Below, piece by piece: positions 27,030 to 35,049 of a DNA stretch of 64,000 bases (within the stretch, counting starts at the first letter, position 1; each line of letters opens with the position of its first letter). Source of the stretch: Opitutaceae bacterium. GTDB taxonomy: Bacteria > Verrucomicrobiota > Verrucomicrobiia > Opitutales > Opitutaceae. The notes beneath the pieces are model-generated. The model was not told where the DNA came from and made no database searches. It worked only from the letters and a program-made list of their open reading frames with translations. A program made the translations under genes and the position numbers. The stretch lies in the NCBI GenBank assembly GCA_016795565.1, contig JAEUGW010000041.1, positions 1 through 64,000 on the forward strand. Reading direction: 5' to 3'.

Positions 27030-27791
27030 ATGAGCCCAAGGCAGGCAGTCGAGCGATTTCACCTCGTGTTCCTGAAGCATTTCACGAACACGGTCAGCCC
27101 GGGCACGATCTGCCTCAAGGGCGGGGTGAACCTGCGCCTCTATCACGGCAGCCCCCGGCTGTCCGAGGACATGGATTTCGACGCCCGCATTGTCGCCGTC
27201 GCGACGCTCCGCAAGAACGTCAATAAGACGTTGAAGGCCCGGCCACTGGTGGCCGAGCTGGCCGCCGCCGGCATCGCCTTGAGCGAGCCCAACGATGACA
27301 AGCAGACCGCTACCTGCCAGCGCTGGAAATTCGACGTGATCTTTGAGGGCCGGCCCACCGCCACCCGCCTCGAATTCTCGCGTCGGAAAGAGGATGGCTT
27401 CGACGTCAATCGCGTGTCGCCGCCGGCGGCGGCAATCCTCGGCGAGCACCAGTTGGCTCCGTTTCTTTTTCCCCAATACCTGCCGCCGGCCGCCTACCGG
27501 CAGAAGATCAATGCCCTGGCCACCCGCCGCTACGCGCAGGCCCGCGATGTGTTCGACCTGCAGCTGCTCTCCCGCCACGCCGCCGCCGGCCGCGAGGCGC
27601 CGCCGGCCCTCGTCGAGAAAGCGCTGGAGCAACTTGCGACCATCACCTTCGCGATGTTTCTGGACCTCGTGATTCCCTTCCTTCCGGCCGACCTCGCCGC
27701 CTACTACGGGACCGAGGAAGCCTGGAGCCAAATGAAGGAGCAAGTGCGACAGGATCTGACCGCCGCACTGCCTCCTCCCCCCGCCACATGA
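27030..27791 (+). CDS. AbiEii-family nucleotidyltransferase toxin
   Basis: A 253-residue protein with the AbiEii/MNT-like nucleotidyltransferase site: CLKGGVNLRLY (GG motif) and RLSEDMDFD (D-x-D metal pair), plus the Lys/Arg-rich strand TATRLEFSRRK and the AYRQKINALATRRYAQARDVFDL helix typical of the family. AbiEii toxins modify tRNA or other targets and stop growth, aborting phage infection. It overlaps the antitoxin gene by four bases (ATGA). Here the toxin gene comes first, the reverse of the classic abiEi-abiEii order. Confidence 0.87.
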   Translation: MSPRQAVERFHLVFLKHFTNTVSPGTICLKGGVNLRLYHGSPRLSEDMDFDARIVAVATLRKNVNKTLKARPLVAELAAAGIALSEPNDDKQTATCQRWKFDVIFEGRPTATRLEFSRRKEDGFDVNRVSPPAAAILGEHQLAPFLFPQYLPPAAYRQKINALATRRYAQARDVFDLQLLSRHAAAGREAPPALVEKALEQLATITFAMFLDLVIPFLPADLAAYYGTEEAWSQMKEQVRQDLTAALPPPPAT

Positions 27792-28417
27792 CCACACTTT
27801 CCTTCTATCAAAAAATCGCCGCTCAGCGGCATGTGACCACGCGGTCGGCGGCCCAGCTGGCCGGGATGTCGATGACGACCGCTTCGATGGCACTGCAACG
27901 GCTCTCGGCCGAAGGCTTGGTCACGCGCATCAAGGCCGGCTCGTGGCTGGTCGGCTCCGCTGTGCGTGAACCTGCCGCGCTGGTGGCGGCTGTCGCCCGT
28001 CCGTATGAGGCCTACCTCTCGGGCTGGTCCGCGCTGCGGCATCACGGGCGCATCCAGCAGTTTCCCGAGACCCATTTCGGCGTTACGCTCGGCCGGCCGG
28101 CCGAAGTGAAGGTGGCCTCCGTGCGGGTGTGGCTGCACCACATCACCCCGACGCTTTTCACGGGTTACGATTTCGTGCCCGAGCTGGGGGGGCACGTGGC
28201 CTCTCCCGAAAAGGCCCTGTTTGACCTCGTTTATTTCGCGGCGATGAACCGGCGCCGTCATAGCGGCCGGTTGCCCGAAACCGAATTGAACGGCCTGCAC
28301 TGGCGCGACATTCAGGGCTGGTTGCGCCGAGTTCCGGCCGTCCACCTCCGCACGCTCATGGAGCGAAATTTCAAGGCCCTGCGGGAACAGCACGCCAGTA
28401 ATCCGGCGGACGAGTAG
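27788..28417 (+). CDS. AbiEi-family antitoxin
   Basis: A 209-residue protein: an N-terminal winged helix-turn-helix (TTRSAAQLAGMSMTTASMAL, LSAEGLVTRIKAG) followed by the AbiEi C-terminal domain (PYEAYLSGWSALRHHG, then ASPEKALFDLVYF). It should bind DNA at the inverted repeat upstream of the pair and block the toxin. It is second in the operon and overlaps the toxin stop by four bases. Confidence 0.87.
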   Translation: MTTLSFYQKIAAQRHVTTRSAAQLAGMSMTTASMALQRLSAEGLVTRIKAGSWLVGSAVREPAALVAAVARPYEAYLSGWSALRHHGRIQQFPETHFGVTLGRPAEVKVASVRVWLHHITPTLFTGYDFVPELGGHVASPEKALFDLVYFAAMNRRRHSGRLPETELNGLHWRDIQGWLRRVPAVHLRTLMERNFKALREQHASNPADE

Positions 28418-28473
28418 GTCCGGGCGGCTGGCCCGCGATTGACCTTTCCTCCGGTGGGTGGGAAAATGCCGGG

Positions 28474-29286
28474 ATGTTCAACGTCATCGTCGCCTATAAC
28501 CCGACCGCCTGGGAAACCGACCAGTTGATGCGGATGGATGATGACCGCTTCAAGGAATACAGCGGCGGTCCGGAATCGGACCGGGTGGAACTGGCGAAGC
28601 CCGCGACTCTGAAACTGCTCGAAGGGATTCCGACCTTGCTCTTCTACGAAAGCGGTTCCGAGGGTGCCGCTGCCAAGGTGGTCCGCTACGGAACGGTGCA
28701 CGGCGTGCACGCCGCGAAAGACGAAGTCGTCTTCCGGTTCACGGAAGAAGGCCGCTTCACCCGGGCGGTGCTGGAGGAATATATGTCGCGGCTGGACATC
28801 GGGCGCTTTGAAAGCAACCGCACTCACTGGGCGGTCAAGGAGGGCGGGCTTCCCAGCGCGATGATGAGTCATCTGCGGCCAACCTACGACATTGTGTTTT
28901 CCTTCGCGGGCGAGGACCGGACCTATGTGGCGAAGGTGGCGCGCTACTTGAAGACGAAGGGCGTGAAGGTGTTTTATGACGAGTTCGAGTCGGCCGATCT
29001 TTGGGGCAAGGACCTGGCGGAGCACTTCAGCATGATTTACGGACAGAGTGCCCGCTATTGCGTGATGTTCATTTCGGCGGCCTACGTGAGGAAGATGTGG
29101 ACCCGGCACGAACGCCGGAACGCCCTCTCTCGCGCCGTCGAGGAACATCAGGATTATATCCTGCCGGCACGGTTCGACGACACGCCGGTGGACGGCATCC
29201 GGTCGAGCATCGCCTACATTTCCCTCGACATGCTTTCGCCGCTCCAATTCGCGAAACAAATACTGAAGAAGCTTGGCCGCTCTTGA
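28474..29286 (+). CDS. TIR-domain protein with a novel N-terminal domain
   Basis: A 270-residue protein. Residues 138-260 are a TIR domain (YDIVFSFAGEDRTYVAKV, LKTKGVKVFYDEFESADLWG, then MWTRHERRNAL with the likely catalytic Glu213). Bacterial TIR domains degrade NAD+ or make signalling nucleotides during phage defence. The first 125 residues (NVIVAYNPTAW, PTLLFYESGSEG, VVRYGTVHGVH) are an unrecognised beta-rich domain, presumably the sensor. It stands alone after the AbiE pair, with no obvious SIR2, SLOG or Thoeris partner beside it. Confidence 0.85.
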   Translation: MFNVIVAYNPTAWETDQLMRMDDDRFKEYSGGPESDRVELAKPATLKLLEGIPTLLFYESGSEGAAAKVVRYGTVHGVHAAKDEVVFRFTEEGRFTRAVLEEYMSRLDIGRFESNRTHWAVKEGGLPSAMMSHLRPTYDIVFSFAGEDRTYVAKVARYLKTKGVKVFYDEFESADLWGKDLAEHFSMIYGQSARYCVMFISAAYVRKMWTRHERRNALSRAVEEHQDYILPARFDDTPVDGIRSSIAYISLDMLSPLQFAKQILKKLGRS

Positions 29287-29306
29287 ATTTAAGGCCGACC
29301 TCCTCT

Positions 29307-30041
29307 TCAGAGGACACCCGCCTCCCTGAACGAGTAGTAACCCCGGGATTGCGGGTCCGCTCCAGTCCGGCCCACGATGACGTGGTCCAGGAGTTCAATG
29401 TCCACTGCCTTGGCGGCGTCCCGAAGTTGTCGCGTCACCTGCACATCGGCCGCTGATGGCGCCGGATCGCCGCTCGGGTGATTGTGCACGCACACCACTG
29501 CCGTCGCTCCCTCCCGGATCGCGCACCGGAACACTTCGCGCGGATGCGCCAGCGAACTGGTCGCGGTCCCGGAAGTAATCTCCACCATTCGCTTCAACCG
29601 ATTTTTCCGGTTCAAGCACATCGTCCAGAATTTTTCCACCTCCAGCCCCTGGATGATAGGCTGGAAGTATTCCGCCACCAATTCCGGCCGGTTCATCACC
29701 GGCGCTTCCGCCTGCGGCCCCCGCGCCATCCGCCGCGCGATCTCGATCATTGCCATCAGCATTTGCCCCTTGGCTCGGCCGATGCCTTTCCATCGACGGA
29801 AATCCGCCGGGTGCCAGTGGGCCAATCCGGCCACGGACCCCGCTTCCGCCACGATCCGTTGCGCCAGCGCCATCAACTGGCCGGTGGCCAGTCCATTCTG
29901 CAGCATCACCGCAAGCAGTTCCGTGTCGCTCAGGGCATCTGCTCCGAATGTTTCCATCCGCGCCTGCGGCTGTTCGCCGCAAGCCAAGATTATTTCCTCA
30001 TCCCCGCCCGTCAGGCCCAAGTCCAATTTCGATTGGTTCAT
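29307..30041 (-). CDS. radC: RadC-family JAB/MPN protein
   Basis: A 244-residue protein. N-terminal helix-hairpin-helix part (LSDTELLAVMLQNGL, FRRWKGIGRAKGQML), then the JAMM metal site HNHPSGDPAPSAAD with the upstream Glu in PREVFRCAIREG, and the end DHVIVG. Members are common on mobile elements; enzymatic role is unresolved. ATG 30041 (MNQSKLDLGL) was chosen because the long upstream frame reads through the hairpin-rich spacer. It is convergent with the TIR gene, ends 20 bases apart. Confidence 0.9.
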   Translation of the reverse strand: MNQSKLDLGLTGGDEEIILACGEQPQARMETFGADALSDTELLAVMLQNGLATGQLMALAQRIVAEAGSVAGLAHWHPADFRRWKGIGRAKGQMLMAMIEIARRMARGPQAEAPVMNRPELVAEYFQPIIQGLEVEKFWTMCLNRKNRLKRMVEITSGTATSSLAHPREVFRCAIREGATAVVCVHNHPSGDPAPSAADVQVTRQLRDAAKAVDIELLDHVIVGRTGADPQSRGYYSFREAGVL

Positions 30042-30047
30042 GATATT

Positions 30048-30267
30048 GGGCGCACGTTGCGCCCCGGCCGGGCGTTCTGCCCGGTTCTCGTGGCGCGCTC
30101 CGCGCGCTGGCCCTTGCGAGCACGCCCAGCCACCGACCGGGCCGCCGAGCGAGGAGACTCGCTTCTCCTCGCGAGGGGGAAGGCCCGAGAGGGAAAGGTG
30201 GAGCCGCGCGCAGCGCGGACTACCTTGGCGGGCGTGATAGACTAGGGCCAGCGAGCGGAGGCTAGTC
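30048..30267. other. Hairpin-dense non-coding spacer
   Basis: Between radC and the next leftward gene there are at least six compact stems: 30048-30064 (GGGCGC/GCGCCC), 30068-30084 (CCGGGC/GCCCGG), 30093-30107 (GCGCGC/GCGCGC), 30149-30172 (GCGAGGAG/CTCCTCGC), 30204-30218 (CCGCGC/GCGCGG) and 30240-30267 (GACTAG/CTAGTC). It could be a structured RNA, a long leader of radC, a termination zone for the 20-kb transfer operon or a recombination site. Confidence 0.5.
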
Positions 30268-30283
30268 CACTTCCCGGCCTCGC

Positions 30284-31282
30284 TCAGAGCCCCAGCCGGA
30301 TAGACGGCTCCGCTTTGAGCGAGGCAACATGGGCCGGAGTGTCCGGCCGCGCCCAGTTCACGCCGGTGACCAAAGTTGCCGCATGACGGGCTGTGTTGTT
30401 TCGCAGTCGCTGCCAGCAATCATTGGTGTAGGACCAGTGGAAGCCATGCGCCTTCAACCGGCCGATGACGTCGGCGGCCGGCTTTTCATCGAAGTAAACC
30501 TTCACCCGGCAATCCGCTGCGTTGTCTTCTACCCGGCCGCCCGCAAACGCGAGCGTCACGGTTTCCCGGGATGATTCCGCCACTAGCCCCTGCACGCGGT
30601 CCTGCATCCGCCGGATGTTGGCGGCATTGTTCGACAGTTTGAATCCTGGAAACCCAATCCGCCCCGCGAAATCCGGCTTCAGCAGTTCACGGGCATACGC
30701 CTCCTTGATGCCACACTGCGATTCCAACTGGGCGATTTTCCAGGCCTCGTCAGTATTCGGATCCCGCACGATCTTGTTGGCCGTCTTCATCCGTTCCTGC
30801 GCCGCGTCGGCCGCCTTGATCTTGGCCTCGAGCTGCGCCACCGCGCCGTCGTCATCGGAACGAATAGACTGCGCCGGGCCATGCCGCCGCAATCGCTTCG
30901 CTAGATTTTCCCGCGCGGCATTCAGTTCCCCGAATGCCCGTCTCATCACTCTTTCCGCGCGCTGCGGCCGGGCATGCTCATTATATCTGGCAGGACCAAC
31001 TACCGACCAAGGCGGAGCTAATTCCCGACTCCGGATCGTCGCAAGGAACACCTGATACCGCGCGGCCCGCAGCCGCTCCAGAGCCCGGGCTACGTCCTCG
31101 GGTATCGTGGTCTTGCCATGGATCTTGAGCGTCGTCTCCGCTTGGGTTTTCTCGACGACTGATTCCTCGGCAAATTTTGCGTTCTCCTTCCGCAGCTCCT
31201 TCGGGAAGTGCGTCAGGTTGTTGAACCGGTCGATATCCCGCTGGGTGAACGGTGCATCCGTGTTGTAGGGTGCGGTCATCAT
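30284..31282 (-). CDS. Unrecognised element protein, helical
   Basis: A 332-residue, strongly helical and charged protein. It contains a segment ELAPPWSVVGPARYNEHAR that recalls the 'VVGPxRYN' motif in other plasmid or element accessory proteins, a coiled-coil-like stretch at about 140-170, and a C-terminal part (RVKVYFDEKPAADVIGRLKAHGFHWSYTNDCWQRL) resembling a small binding domain. Its start overlaps the upstream stop. It is the last gene of the long leftward transfer series. Function unknown. Confidence 0.65.
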   Translation of the reverse strand: MMTAPYNTDAPFTQRDIDRFNNLTHFPKELRKENAKFAEESVVEKTQAETTLKIHGKTTIPEDVARALERLRAARYQVFLATIRSRELAPPWSVVGPARYNEHARPQRAERVMRRAFGELNAARENLAKRLRRHGPAQSIRSDDDGAVAQLEAKIKAADAAQERMKTANKIVRDPNTDEAWKIAQLESQCGIKEAYARELLKPDFAGRIGFPGFKLSNNAANIRRMQDRVQGLVAESSRETVTLAFAGGRVEDNAADCRVKVYFDEKPAADVIGRLKAHGFHWSYTNDCWQRLRNNTARHAATLVTGVNWARPDTPAHVASLKAEPSIRLGL

Positions 31283-31581
31283 TCCCAGTTGAAACGCAGC
31301 CGCTCCGCGCGGTTCTTCGGTAGACCGATGCGTTTAGGTTTCTGATAGGGCCTCATCACCACCGGCTCCAGCGGCAGTCCCTCCTTCACCCAGCCGCGCG
31401 CCCGCGCCACCTGATCCAAGGCCGCCTTCACATGTTCCAGCGCCGGGGTGTTCTGGACACACCCCGTGTGCGCCACGACTTTGAGCGCGAATTCGGCCTT
31501 GGACAGGTAGTCGTCTACGTGCTGACGGATGGCAGGATGAACTGCCACGACTTCAGCCCGCCGACATCGCCGGCGCAGCAT
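31279..31581 (-). CDS. Hypothetical protein of the transfer operon
   Basis: A 100-residue basic protein (KAEFALKVVAHTGC, LEHVKAALDQVARARGWV, ending KNRAERLRFNWE). No family recognised. It overlaps its upstream neighbour by 29 bases and the downstream one by four, so it is probably real and translated in series. Confidence 0.55.
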   Translation of the reverse strand: MLRRRCRRAEVVAVHPAIRQHVDDYLSKAEFALKVVAHTGCVQNTPALEHVKAALDQVARARGWVKEGLPLEPVVMRPYQKPKRIGLPKNRAERLRFNWE

Positions 31582-32047
31582 GGCCCGGCGCCCGCAGCGC
31601 CCGGCGGTTGTCCGCCATGCCCTGCCGGTTCATCTCGCTGAACACCGCGCCGACGAAGCGCTTGGTGTGGTTGAACGGATTGACCTCGGCGAGCACCGCA
31701 TCGACGCGATGACGCGAATCCGGCGTCATCTTTTCGTAGATCGCCTTCGCCTGCGGCAGCTGCTTCACCGCCTCGCGGGTGTCACGGTCGTGCTTCTGCC
31801 ACTCGCGGTAGAAGTGGTAGTTGACCGCGCGATCGGGGTGCTTCGCCACCAGGTCCGTGAAATACTTCACGGTCTCGGGGTTCGCCGCCTTGTAGTCGGC
31901 GATGTTCTTCTCGATGACGGGATTTGAGCGGAACTCCATCGGGGTTTCCGCCGCGGGCTTGGGCGAGGCGGCCTGCTGGAGGACAGTCGCCGGGGGTTGG
32001 GCACCATTGCCGGGTGCCTGGTCGGGATGTTTGGGCTTGAGGGCCAT
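31553..32047 (-). CDS. Hypothetical protein of the transfer operon
   Basis: A 164-residue protein: a Pro/Ala-rich first 40 residues, then a helical domain (NPVIEKNIADYKAANPETVKYFTDLVAKH, RAVNYHFYREWQKHDR) and another Ala-rich tail. No family recognised. Likely cytoplasmic and possibly DNA- or partner-binding. Confidence 0.55.
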   Translation of the reverse strand: MALKPKHPDQAPGNGAQPPATVLQQAASPKPAAETPMEFRSNPVIEKNIADYKAANPETVKYFTDLVAKHPDRAVNYHFYREWQKHDRDTREAVKQLPQAKAIYEKMTPDSRHRVDAVLAEVNPFNHTKRFVGAVFSEMNRQGMADNRRALRAPGHAAPAMSAG

Positions 32048-32132
32048 GTTTGGTTTTTGGTTGATGCGCCGGCCGCTTGAGAGGTGCGGGCCGGACGGCT
32101 TCTCGGCACCGGGCGGAATCCGCCCAAAGGGA

Positions 32133-32360
32133 TCAGTCGAGCAGCGGGTTCAGGCGCGGCTCCTTGCCGCTTACCACGCGCAGCGCCAAATCGAACTGCG
32201 CGCTGATGTCGGACTGCTGGTGACGCGAGAGCGCAAAGATCATCAAGGATTTCGCGTCCACCGGTGGTTTGATGTCTGCGAAGGTCCGGTTGATTTCCTT
32301 CGCCGCCTCGATGTATTCGGAGGCGACGGGCTCGGGGATGCGGAGAGTAACGATGAACAT
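32133..32360 (-). CDS. Small hypothetical protein after the pilus genes
   Basis: A 75-residue protein beginning MFIVTLRIPEPVASEYIEAAKEINR; a strand followed by helices, reminiscent of small ribbon-helix-helix-like proteins but too short to assign. Its ATG lies four bases after the PilO-like stop, so it is coupled to the pilus operon. Confidence 0.55.
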   Translation of the reverse strand: MFIVTLRIPEPVASEYIEAAKEINRTFADIKPPVDAKSLMIFALSRHQQSDISAQFDLALRVVSGKEPRLNPLLD

Positions 32361-32364
32361 AATC

Positions 32365-33072
32365 TCAGTGGGTTGGGGGTTGGGATTCGGGGATGAAACG
32401 ATCCGAGGCCGGAGCGAGGGTGGCCGGGACGGACGCGACGCCGGGCCGGGAGACGGAGCCGGCCGCCGGAATGGCGGGCGGCGGAGGCGGACGGACGGCG
32501 GGAAGCGGACCGGACCCGGTCTCCCGTAGCCCGGCCGACTCCCGCCCGGAACCCGGTCCGGCGCGCGGTTCCTCCGCGCGGCGGACGGGGTTCATTGGGC
32601 GCAACGTGGGGATGATCCGGGCGGTGAGTTCGACGGCGCCGAACTGGCGCGCGGTCCGGCTGCCGGTGGTCTCGATCCGGATACCCTGCACGGTGAGCCC
32701 GGGCAGGTTCTCCAGCCGTTCGACCGCGGCAATGATGTCGGTCCAGTGCACGGCGGCCGGCTCGGCCGGCCGGAAGGTGACGGCGTCCAAGTTCGCGGCG
32801 GCCACCCACGGGCCGCCGAGGGCTTCGTCCGCCGCCATCGCCGGCCGGTCCGCGGATTCCAGCGGATGCGCCTGCCGCCACTCGGCCAGCTGGCGTTCGG
32901 CGTCGGCCGGCAGGCCCGCGAGGTCGGCGCGCAGCGCCGCCACCTCGGCCACGGCGGCGGGGACGCCCACGGGACGCAGGTGCCGGACGGCGAGCACGAC
33001 GGCCAGCCAGGCCAGCGCGAAGAGCAGCATCGCCCAGACCGGGGCCGGAATCCTTGGTTGCGGCGCGTTCAT
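32365..33072 (-). CDS. PilO/GspM-like inner-membrane protein
   Basis: A 235-residue protein with a short cytoplasmic N-terminus, one helix at about 12-30 (VWAMLLFALAWLAVVLAVRHL), a periplasmic alpha-beta part (ALRADLAGLPADAERQLAEWRQ and GLTVQGIRIETTG strand) and a long proline-rich C-terminus. This matches PilO/GspM topology, though similarity is weak, and the Pro-rich tail is unusual. It follows the PilM/N-like gene with a four-base overlap. Confidence 0.6.
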   Translation of the reverse strand: MNAPQPRIPAPVWAMLLFALAWLAVVLAVRHLRPVGVPAAVAEVAALRADLAGLPADAERQLAEWRQAHPLESADRPAMAADEALGGPWVAAANLDAVTFRPAEPAAVHWTDIIAAVERLENLPGLTVQGIRIETTGSRTARQFGAVELTARIIPTLRPMNPVRRAEEPRAGPGSGRESAGLRETGSGPLPAVRPPPPPAIPAAGSVSRPGVASVPATLAPASDRFIPESQPPTH

Positions 33073-34298
33073 CGGGGTCGTCCGGTGAGCCGGACGGTGC
33101 CGGCCGGCAGCCCGGCGGGTTCGACGCGCCAGGTCTCGCCGCCCAGCCGGCCGAGCCAGTCGCGCCAGGCCGCCTCGGTCAGCGCGCCGGCCGCGGTCAC
33201 GCCGCCCGTCACCGTGAACTCGCCGCGCGTGGCGCGCAGCGCCGTCAGCGTCACCGCGCCCGGCACCTGGCCCACGGCGCGGAGCCACGGGCCGAAGACC
33301 GGCGCCGGCCGGCCCGCCTCGGCCCGGAGCGCCGCCAGTTCCGCCTGCGCCTGCTGCCGCCGGGCGATCTCGGCCCGCAGCGCGGGGACTTCCCGCGCGA
33401 GTTCCGCCCCGGTGCGGCGGGCGGTGATTTCGCGGTGGAGGTATTCGCCCCCGAGCGCCAGCCCGGCCGCCAGCACCAAGGCGCACGCCGCCGCCAGCGC
33501 GCGCGCCGGCAGCAGGACCGCACCCGGCGGCAGCAACTGTGCCGGGTGGCGGCCAGAGATCGGCGCCGGCTTGGCCAGCGCCTCCCACACCGAGAAGTGC
33601 CCGACTACGCGGTCGCCGATGAGGGGCAGCCGCTGGTTCAGGGCGTCAATCAGGCTGTCGTCCGTTGTCACATAGAGGACGAATTCGTCCGGATGTTTGG
33701 CGAAGGTCGCCTGAAGGATGCCTGCGAGCTGGTCGAGGACATCGGCGCCCTGTCCGGTCTGCACCGAGCGGACGCCTTCGGGCGAGTGGCGATAGAGACA
33801 GAAGCGCTCGGCGCTGACGGCGACCAAGGTCATCGCCCCCGAATCCGACAGATCCGGCGGCAGCGCGTTGAGCCACGTCGGCAGCGGCCACACGGAATCG
33901 ACCGTGAAGCCATGCTCCTGCAATTGGTGGACCAACCCAAAAAGGGCCGGCCGGGTTTCGTGGTGCAACAGGGTGTTGAACGATTCGCCGGCCGCGAGGA
34001 TCGGCTCGTGGCTCCACACAAGTCCCGGATGCGTCACCACCGGAAACTCCTCGGCCAGCGCGAGCGACAGCACCGTTCTGCCGGCGTTCGGACACGTGGC
34101 CGGCACGGTCGCGAAATCGTCCGGGTGATAGACGATCCGCAGCCGCTTGGTCCGGCCCGGCCATGCCGCCGCCAGCAAGGCGGCCGCCTGGGCCGGCTCG
34201 GCGAACGGCACCGGCAACTGGTGTCGGGGCAGCCACCACCGGTCGCCCCACAGGAGAACCGTGGCCGCCTCAGATTTCAGTGATGAAAATAAAGACAT
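33069..34298 (-). CDS. PilM/PilN or GspL-like assembly protein
   Basis: A 409-residue bitopic protein: a cytoplasmic actin-like part (about 1-245, TLVAVSAERFCLYRHSPEG, DEFVLYVTTDD), one helix at about 268-290 (ALAAACALVLAAGLALG), a coiled coil and a small periplasmic domain (VTLTALRATRGEFTVTGGV). This is GspL-like, or a fused PilM-PilN, joining ATPase to pilus machinery. ATG 34298 has GGAG six bases upstream; ATG 34310 has none. It overlaps the prepilin gene by 29 bases. Confidence 0.68.
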   Translation of the reverse strand: MSLFSSLKSEAATVLLWGDRWWLPRHQLPVPFAEPAQAAALLAAAWPGRTKRLRIVYHPDDFATVPATCPNAGRTVLSLALAEEFPVVTHPGLVWSHEPILAAGESFNTLLHHETRPALFGLVHQLQEHGFTVDSVWPLPTWLNALPPDLSDSGAMTLVAVSAERFCLYRHSPEGVRSVQTGQGADVLDQLAGILQATFAKHPDEFVLYVTTDDSLIDALNQRLPLIGDRVVGHFSVWEALAKPAPISGRHPAQLLPPGAVLLPARALAAACALVLAAGLALGGEYLHREITARRTGAELAREVPALRAEIARRQQAQAELAALRAEAGRPAPVFGPWLRAVGQVPGAVTLTALRATRGEFTVTGGVTAAGALTEAAWRDWLGRLGGETWRVEPAGLPAGTVRLTGRPR

Positions 34299-35022
34299 CG
34301 GTGACTCCATTTACGGGGGCGGCATACGCGACCAGTCCGGTGTCACAGGCGGCACCCGGCACGGGCGCCAGCTGCGGGGCGTTCATCGCGAGCGCCAGTT
34401 CGTAGGCGTCGTTGGCGGGTGCCCCGATGATCACCAGATACGCGATGATGACGTTGGTCGGCCGGTTGGTGACGCCATCCAACCGGAAGTTCGCCCCCTG
34501 GGCCGCCGACGGGGCGAGCGCCGGGTTGGATGACCGCGCCTCGATCCGGGTGGCCCCCGTCCAGTTGCGCAACGGCGCCGCATCGGGGGTCATGACGAAG
34601 GCCTGGGCCGCCTGGCTCCAGGTCATCTCGTTGCCGGTCCCGGTCGAAGTGTAGACCTGGCTGCCCATCCGCACGCTGAGCGGGTGCTCCATTTTTCCGG
34701 CGGAGAGCAGCACGGTGTCGAGCCGGGCGGCGTTGCCCTTCGCGGTGTCGGTCGCGCCGCCGAGTGCCGCCCCCGAGGTCGGGATGCCGGTCCCCTCGGT
34801 GCGCGGGATGCTGCCGTTGCCGCCCGGCATGTTGATGAAGTCCACCAAGGCGGTCTTCAGGGTGTCGGCCGCCCGGGCGACCTGATGGACGCGCGCGGCG
34901 CGCAGGGCGTCCTGGCCCTTGGGCAACAGCAAGGCGGCCAGCACGGCGAGGATCGCGAGGACGAACATGAGTTCGAGAAGGGAGAAGCCCTTCACCGAAG
35001 GATGATTTCGATTTCTTTTCAT
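34270..35022 (-). CDS. Type IV prepilin-like protein
   Basis: A 250-residue protein with a basic leader and the prepilin peptidase site G/FSLLELMFVLAILAVL at about 12-28 (Gly before Phe+1, Glu at +5), followed by a helical stalk and a globular domain. It should be processed by a host prepilin peptidase, since no pilD gene is in the window. It is one of two prepilins of the module and the larger spacing of cysteines is not obvious. It lies 27 bases downstream of the ATPase gene. Confidence 0.82.
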   Translation of the reverse strand: MKRNRNHPSVKGFSLLELMFVLAILAVLAALLLPKGQDALRAARVHQVARAADTLKTALVDFINMPGGNGSIPRTEGTGIPTSGAALGGATDTAKGNAARLDTVLLSAGKMEHPLSVRMGSQVYTSTGTGNEMTWSQAAQAFVMTPDAAPLRNWTGATRIEARSSNPALAPSAAQGANFRLDGVTNRPTNVIIAYLVIIGAPANDAYELALAMNAPQLAPVPGAACDTGLVAYAAPVNGVTDVFIFITEI

Positions 35023-35049
35023 GGGGGGTTATGGGTTACGGGTTGAAAT

